This document shows, one piece after another, positions 7,145 through 11,053 of a stretch of 11,053 bases of DNA. How positions within the stretch are numbered: position 1 is the first letter of the stretch; each line of letters starts with the position of its first letter. Source of the stretch: Desulfurococcales archaeon. GTDB taxonomy: Archaea; Thermoproteota; Thermoprotei_A; Sulfolobales; Desulfurococcaceae. The stretch covers positions 1-11,053 of the forward strand of contig WAML01000071.1 of NCBI GenBank assembly GCA_015522345.1, given 5' to 3'. The notes under the pieces were generated by a model. That model did no database searches and was not told the DNA's origin. It saw nothing but the letters and a program-made list of their open reading frames with translations. The translations under genes and the position numbers were made by a program.

Positions 7145-8869
7145 TTATCTCTCTATAATTGCCCAGTCACTAACCCATATGTAATATTCTGTTCCTTTAT
7201 ATAGTCCTTCAACTGGTATCACTATTAGATTACTTTGTAGAACTAGTGTAGAACCAGCACTATATACACTAAACCATATACTACTATCTACAAAAACGAG
7301 TGACCTATACTTGAAGGTAATTGTATCACCAGATTCAAAGAGCCCTATACTAGCTAGATAAGGATTTGTAAATGATGTATTAACTGCTTCGAGAGGATTG
7401 CCGTTAGATATTAATATCAAGTACGCAGGTAGTGATTGTAGATTTTGAGTTATATTAATAACATAGAAATATGGAAGAACAACCTTTACATCATAAGTAT
7501 TTGTCCCAGGTAATAAGTAGTTCTTATACTCAATATATACTGTACCATTACCTATTCTAGTAAATAACGTATCTCTACCTACAGGATAGGATACTATAGG
7601 ATTAATTTGGTACAAATCATATGATTGATAAGGTATATTTATAGTCAGCAGAGTTAGTGGACGGGGATTGGAGACAACAATGTATTGAACTCTATATATG
7701 TAGAAGTTTGCTTTAATGTCATCAAATCTCTTATTATACTGTAGAAAGACTTTTCCTTCACTCCAGTTAGACTGTATTTGGCTAGAAACCATAGTTACAT
7801 TATGGATCAATTGAGTCGGATAATATTTTACGAGAGTATAGGGGTATCCGTAGACAGTATATGATACAGTAGCTCTATAACGAGTAGCTACTCTAATGAA
7901 AATATCAGAGGTATTGAAAACCTCTGTTGAAATAGGATATACAGTACTAGCTATCCACCATCGAAAATAAATATTATAGCTATAATCTCCTAAATACTCA
8001 GCTCTGTGGAGAACTAAATAGTATTTTATTGAGATATTATAGTCTATGTATGACAACATAAGCTCTTTTACAGCTACTAGATCAAGTAATATATTGTTAC
8101 CGCTCAACGTTCTTTTAGATCCATCGGCATAGGTAATTGTTATGTTCAATACATTATTACTAGTATCAGGTGTAAATGATATAGAGCTTACATATAGGTT
8201 CAAACTGCTATCATAGAATTGTGTACTTCCTATACCTACTTCATTTACTTCATCGTAATTAATGTACTCTATACTTCGGTTAATACTGTATACGTAGTGT
8301 ATTAAATAGTACAACTTGTCATTGTACTGTACTATAGTTGATTTATCAAAAGACCATCCAATATTTGGATTAATAATGATTTTTCCATTATTATTTGCAT
8401 TTAGCAAGTTTATTACATTAGTATCTACGTATGTTTGATTATATATTTGCTCTATGTAAGGAGATAACTCGGGATCTTTATAAGGAGTATATGGGATTGT
8501 AGCTCCATTTTTTGTAACAACAATTATTTTAAATGGCTCACCCTCATATCTTCCTATTTTAATCTTGGTATAATTGTAGACAGTTATTGGAGTATCTATG
8601 ATAGTTATTGAGCCATTTAAATAATGTAGTATAGTATACCTAATACTTATAGGATTAGTAGCAATTATTTCTAGATATAATTCACCATCGTTATACTCTA
8701 GAGAAAGTAGAGGCGGTAGTGTTTCTTCTTGTATTTTTTCAGCTTTTATATCTAGTGATTTACTTATTTTTGAAACAGCTGAGCCAGTTATAAATAAAAT
8801 GTTGGCTAATGCGATAGTCGTTACTAATAAAAGTATATATGATCCATAGACTGTACTAAAGGCCTTCAT
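7145..8869 (-). CDS. Large pilin-like or N-terminally anchored surface protein, function unknown
   Basis: I do not recognise a family for the bulk of this 574-residue protein. The N-terminus (MKAFSTVYGS, then hydrophobic residues about 11-30) resembles archaeal class III (pilin-type) signal peptides: a short charged leader, a possible cut after KA, and a hydrophobic helix. It could equally be a simple N-terminal anchor. Residues about 32-50 look helical and charged (SKISKSLDIKAEKIQEE), and the rest is beta-rich and Tyr/Ile/Asn/Ser-rich, with about ten N-glycosylation sequons and no cysteine, as expected for an extracellular domain. There is no C-terminal membrane helix. Its ATG overlaps the stop of the small pilin-like gene (ATGA), and a strong GGTGATC lies five bases upstream inside that gene, so the two are translationally linked. 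It may be a minor pilin, tip adhesin or filament partner; this is inferred only from signal type and context. Confidence 0.8.
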   Translation of the reverse strand: MKAFSTVYGSYILLLVTTIALANILFITGSAVSKISKSLDIKAEKIQEETLPPLLSLEYNDGELYLEIIATNPISIRYTILHYLNGSITIIDTPITVYNYTKIKIGRYEGEPFKIIVVTKNGATIPYTPYKDPELSPYIEQIYNQTYVDTNVINLLNANNNGKIIINPNIGWSFDKSTIVQYNDKLYYLIHYVYSINRSIEYINYDEVNEVGIGSTQFYDSSLNLYVSSISFTPDTSNNVLNITITYADGSKRTLSGNNILLDLVAVKELMLSYIDYNISIKYYLVLHRAEYLGDYSYNIYFRWWIASTVYPISTEVFNTSDIFIRVATRYRATVSYTVYGYPYTLVKYYPTQLIHNVTMVSSQIQSNWSEGKVFLQYNKRFDDIKANFYIYRVQYIVVSNPRPLTLLTINIPYQSYDLYQINPIVSYPVGRDTLFTRIGNGTVYIEYKNYLLPGTNTYDVKVVLPYFYVINITQNLQSLPAYLILISNGNPLEAVNTSFTNPYLASIGLFESGDTITFKYRSLVFVDSSIWFSVYSAGSTLVLQSNLIVIPVEGLYKGTEYYIWVSDWAIIER

Positions 8870-9219
8870 AACTTGATCACCGCTACACCATGATCTGTTT
8901 TAAGCACTATAGTCTCAGAAGTCCTTTTTACTCTAAACAAAGTACTTGGTGGAACTACTATATCATTAACCCATGTATTGTTTAGATATACTTCTATACT
9001 TGGCGAATATATTGTCAAAGATTCTTTACCAAAATTGAATAAGTATATGTATTCATTAGATGCGTCTACGAGAGTTATCATAGGCTTAGAATATGCGTCT
9101 TCACTAACTTTATTGATACTATTTATACTACTGTATAGTGAATAGTATGCTATACTTGCGCCGACAATAGTTATAATTGCTAAAAGCATTGTAGCTACAT
9201 ATTCAGACATACTCCTCAA
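8866..9219 (-). CDS. Small type IV pilin-like / archaellin-like protein
   Basis: Probable subunit or minor component of a surface filament, 117 residues. The N-terminus MRSMSEYVAT plus the hydrophobic stretch to about residue 30 matches archaeal class III signal peptides: a short leader with Arg, likely prepilin-peptidase (PibD/FlaK) cleavage between Ser3 and Met4, then an SExVAT hydrophobic helix. The remaining 85 residues have alternating beta character (YIYLFNFG, LTIYSP, IVLKTDHG) like the beta domain of archaellins and archaeal pilins. There is no cysteine and one NNT sequon at 80. The start is TTG at 9219: an in-frame TAA immediately precedes it, and the only nearby ATG (codon 4) would remove the Arg needed for the leader. 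It is the first gene of a two-gene operon with the larger downstream protein. No pilus ATPase or platform gene lies in the window, so the assembly machinery must be elsewhere. Confidence 0.8.
   Translation of the reverse strand: MRSMSEYVATMLLAIITIVGASIAYYSLYSSINSINKVSEDAYSKPMITLVDASNEYIYLFNFGKESLTIYSPSIEVYLNNTWVNDIVVPPSTLFRVKRTSETIVLKTDHGVAVIKL
8875..8881 (-). promoter_or_regulatory. Strong internal ribosome binding site for the large pilin-like gene
   Basis: GGTGATC at 8881-8875 matches the archaeal anti-Shine-Dalgarno sequence well and lies five bases before ATG 8869, within the last codons of the preceding gene. It fixes the start and suggests efficient re-initiation across the ATGA overlap. 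Confidence 0.75.
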
Positions 9220-9224
9220 TTAAA

Positions 9225-9252
9225 CCCCCGAGTACTTTAGATAATATATAAA
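9225..9252 (-). promoter_or_regulatory. Promoter region of the pilin-like operon
   Basis: TTTATATATT at 9252-9243 on the minus strand is a good TATA box. Transcription would start near 9222, almost at the TTG start (9219), so the message may be nearly leaderless. GGGGG at 9229-9225, five bases before TTG, could act as a ribosome binding site only if transcription begins further upstream, for instance by read-through from the propeller gene. Confidence 0.55.
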
Positions 9253-9315
9253 GAAGTGGGAGTTGAGTGAAACTAAACTATACTTGAATTAATTAATGAT
9301 CAAGGATAATTATTG

Positions 9316-10557
9316 TTAACTTCTTCTATGTCTCCAGAAGATATATGCTCCAATAAGCCCTGTTGTAAAGAGCAATATTGTATATACTATGTTAATGGAT
9401 GTTGTATAGACATTATTGCATGCCACTACAATATAGTTGTTCACTAGTGATAATGAGTATATAGTGTTTCTCTCTGAATCACTTTCTTTTATAATCGACT
9501 TTATAGATGCATCAACGCCTTTTCCACTAAACCATATAATCTTACCTTTTCCATTGGTTAATGGACGCACGTATACTAGTGCATCGTAACTCGAGTCTTC
9601 GGGATTATATCCTGTTCCAGACAATACTATATAGGTGCTTGAAACACTTAAACTACTTAGTAAGAAATCCCTTAATCCAGCTATAGTTACTACTTCACTC
9701 TGTAGAACAATGGGTTTTAGAGTAGATAATACAAGGATTTCTGGAGATACTTCCTTACGAAGAACTAGTAAGTATATTCTGTCTAAGTAACAGTACATAC
9801 TGGGTATATCGTATGTATCAGCGCTTAGTTTGTAACTCCATAGAATTCTGCCTTCTGGGCTAACGCTATAAATTGTATAGCCTGTAATAGTGCTATTGCC
9901 TAGAGCATATATGATGCCATTACCTGGAGATACACATACACGAAATAGATAGTCAATATCTTTACTTCCCCAGATACTACTCCATACTATTCTGCCACTA
10001 CTTAATTCATAGTATTTTAGTAGGTACTGTAGTCTGTCCCCAGCTTTATAACGAGCGCCTGCGATTACCAGGTATCCACGGTATACATCGACATCATATA
10101 TCCACTCTAGATTCTTTTTCAACTTTATAAAAGTCTTATTTATAAGTACACCGTCAAAACCATAGTTTAGTATAAGTAGTGTATGTCTATCTCCATAGAG
10201 CACTGGAACTATAATTCCATTTCTACTTAGAAGCACTTTTAATGGATTAATAGTGACGTTTTCATTAGCTGACCATATAGTTCTCCAAACCACTTCACCA
10301 TCGTTTTCTCTGATCTTTGTTATAATTACATTAATACCTTTAACCGTTAATACATAGAGGTAGTTACCTGAGATATTGATATCTACAGGTTTTTCTCCAT
10401 AGCCTATTTTCTTAATCCATTTACTCTCTACAACAATATACCCTGTCGACAATAGAATAAGTGTAATCAAAACTATAGATACGATTAATAGAAGTAATCC
10501 ACTATATTTTATAGCTTTTGTCCCTTCTAGTTTAAACCTGCTTAAAAAGTATCCCAT
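9316..10557 (-). CDS. Membrane protein with external PQQ-like beta-propeller
   Basis: The 413-residue protein has a short basic cytoplasmic N-terminus, a membrane helix (about 19-42), a large external domain (about 43-385), a second membrane helix (about 388-407) and a basic tail RHRRS, giving N-in/C-in topology. The external domain carries repeated GxxxW blades typical of PQQ-like/WD40-type propellers: DGEVVW (86-91), SGRIVW (187-192), EGRILW (235-240) and GKIIW (338-342). No catalytic or quinone-binding site can be identified, so a scaffold or sensing role at the surface is more likely than a dehydrogenase; this is inference. It has four sequons and three cysteines (208, 256, 380). The ATG is supported by AGAGG nearby, and the gene has its own TATA box. 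No clear terminator separates it from the pilin-like operon 96 bases downstream, so read-through is possible. Exact function is unknown. Confidence 0.82.
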   Translation of the reverse strand: MGYFLSRFKLEGTKAIKYSGLLLLIVSIVLITLILLSTGYIVVESKWIKKIGYGEKPVDINISGNYLYVLTVKGINVIITKIRENDGEVVWRTIWSANENVTINPLKVLLSRNGIIVPVLYGDRHTLLILNYGFDGVLINKTFIKLKKNLEWIYDVDVYRGYLVIAGARYKAGDRLQYLLKYYELSSGRIVWSSIWGSKDIDYLFRVCVSPGNGIIYALGNSTITGYTIYSVSPEGRILWSYKLSADTYDIPSMYCYLDRIYLLVLRKEVSPEILVLSTLKPIVLQSEVVTIAGLRDFLLSSLSVSSTYIVLSGTGYNPEDSSYDALVYVRPLTNGKGKIIWFSGKGVDASIKSIIKESDSERNTIYSLSLVNNYIVVACNNVYTTSINIVYTILLFTTGLIGAYIFWRHRRS

Positions 10558-10565
10558 CGCATTTT

Positions 10566-10570
10566 CCTCT
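10566..10570 (-). promoter_or_regulatory. Ribosome binding site of the propeller gene
   Basis: AGAGG at 10570-10566 on the minus strand lies eight bases before ATG 10557 and supports that start. Confidence 0.55.
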
Positions 10571-10607
10571 TAGGCTCAATCATGTAATTACTACACATCT
10601 ATGCTAA

Positions 10608-10617
10608 GTTATTTAAA
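10608..10617 (-). promoter_or_regulatory. TATA box of the propeller gene
   Basis: TTTAAATAAC at 10617-10608 on the minus strand would place the transcription start near 10587, about 30 bases before the ATG, leaving the AGAGG site in the leader. Confidence 0.5.
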
Positions 10618-10685
10618 CTAATTTCTGAAACTACACTACTCACTTTATCTATCACTAATTATATGTAGGCATAGGAAGGGGATAA

Positions 10686-10700
10686 AAGTACCTAGTACTT
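10686..10700 (-). terminator. Small hairpin followed by T's, possible terminator
   Basis: AAGTAC (10686-10691) pairs with GTACTT (10695-10700) around a three-base loop. On the minus strand the stem runs into CTTTTA. It lies just after the last open frame of the putative decayed gene and could be its old terminator. The stem is short and the T-run is only four, so support is weak. Confidence 0.25.
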
Positions 10701-10723
10701 AGTTTTGTACATACATTTTAAGA

Positions 10724-11016
10724 TCAAATTTTGTTAAAACACCTGGAAAACGTCTTCACTACAATATTATTTACAGACTCCTCACTCTCTCTTTGTAGAA
10801 CTCGTTTAAGTCGTTTGTATATACGCTCTAGATTCTTATTTCAATTTCTTCAATAAGCTCATAGAATTCTCTGAAACACAACTATTCGAATTTCCTCATT
10901 TTCCCCTGAATCTGCTTTACCAGAAAACCCAAAAATACTGTTGACATAGCGGATACAGACAACCTTAACCATAGCACTAATCTCACACTACATACTATCG
11001 TATCTAACTTCAACAA
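10724..11016 (-). pseudogene. Possible decayed gene fragments (helical / coiled-coil-like), family unknown
   Basis: No intact gene fits this stretch, yet the minus strand is purine-rich, as coding strands of thermophiles usually are, and several short open frames look protein-like. One frame (11016-10882, TTG start, 44 codons) gives a hydrophobic stretch then KQIQGKMRKFE and a TAG; the same frame continues with FREFYELIEEIEIRI to another TAG at 10830. A different frame, open from 10840 to a TGA at 10726-10724 (38 codons), gives LERIYKRLKRVLQRESEES and more. Joined by one frameshift and one stop read-through, these would make a membrane-plus-coiled-coil protein of roughly 100 residues. Alternatively they are chance frames; codons of an AT-rich purine-rich strand favour Lys, Glu and Ile. 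The propeller gene's promoter begins about 105 bases downstream. Confidence 0.25.
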
Positions 11017-11053
11017 TTATATGCTATCACTCTGTCATACACCTGACTGATAT

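Noticed and set aside
9220..9315. A terminator between the propeller gene and the pilin-like operon
   Set aside because: The minus strand here has no T-run of five or more and no convincing hairpin; read-through cannot be excluded.
10558..11053. tRNA, box C/D RNA or CRISPR repeats in the gene-free right end
   Set aside because: No T-loop motif (GGTTCRA type), no paired C (RTGATGA) and D (CTGA) boxes at proper spacing, and no repeated 24-37 base unit were found.

Overview
The window looks like a piece of a hyperthermophilic crenarchaeal chromosome, most likely Desulfurococcales and closest in character to Staphylothermus-type organisms. The reasons are the AT-rich composition, heavy use of ATA, CTA and AGA/AGG codons, TATA boxes about 25 bases before probable transcription starts, T-run terminators, Shine-Dalgarno sequences of the GGTGAT type, and an S-layer protein with a coiled-coil stalk next to a giant subtilisin. 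The taxonomic call is inference; no rRNA or housekeeping gene is present.

All five intact genes lie on the minus strand, and every one encodes a protein with a signal peptide or membrane anchor. Read in the direction of transcription, right to left: (a) 11053-10558 has no intact gene but carries purine-rich remnants of what may be a decayed minus-strand gene; (b) 10557-9316 encodes a membrane protein with an external PQQ-like beta-propeller held by a transmembrane helix at each end; (c) 9219-8866 and 8869-7145 form a two-gene operon overlapping by ATGA, encoding a small type IV pilin-like protein and a larger pilin-like or anchored surface protein; (d) 6952-4262 encodes an S-layer stalk protein with a signal peptide, Ig/IPT-like beta domains, a coiled coil of about 260 residues and a C-terminal membrane anchor; (e) 4106-150 encodes a secreted 1318-residue subtilisin-like protease with a complete D/H/N/S catalytic set and a very large, calcium-loop-bearing insertion.

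The likely theme is cell-surface construction. The pair (d)+(e) parallels the tetrabrachion / STABLE protease complex of Staphylothermus marinus, where a heat-stable subtilisin is docked on the S-layer stalk. The stalk here is shorter and built mainly on heptads. The pilin-like pair and the propeller protein may be further surface components, but nothing in the sequence proves that they interact.

Intergenic regions carry readable signals: a TATA box for each transcription unit, T-run terminators after the protease, the S-layer gene and the pilin operon, a GC-rich dyad before the S-layer promoter, an inverted repeat around the S-layer TATA boxes, and a tandem decamer repeat before the protease promoter. 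No tRNA, rRNA, CRISPR array, insertion sequence or restriction system was seen.
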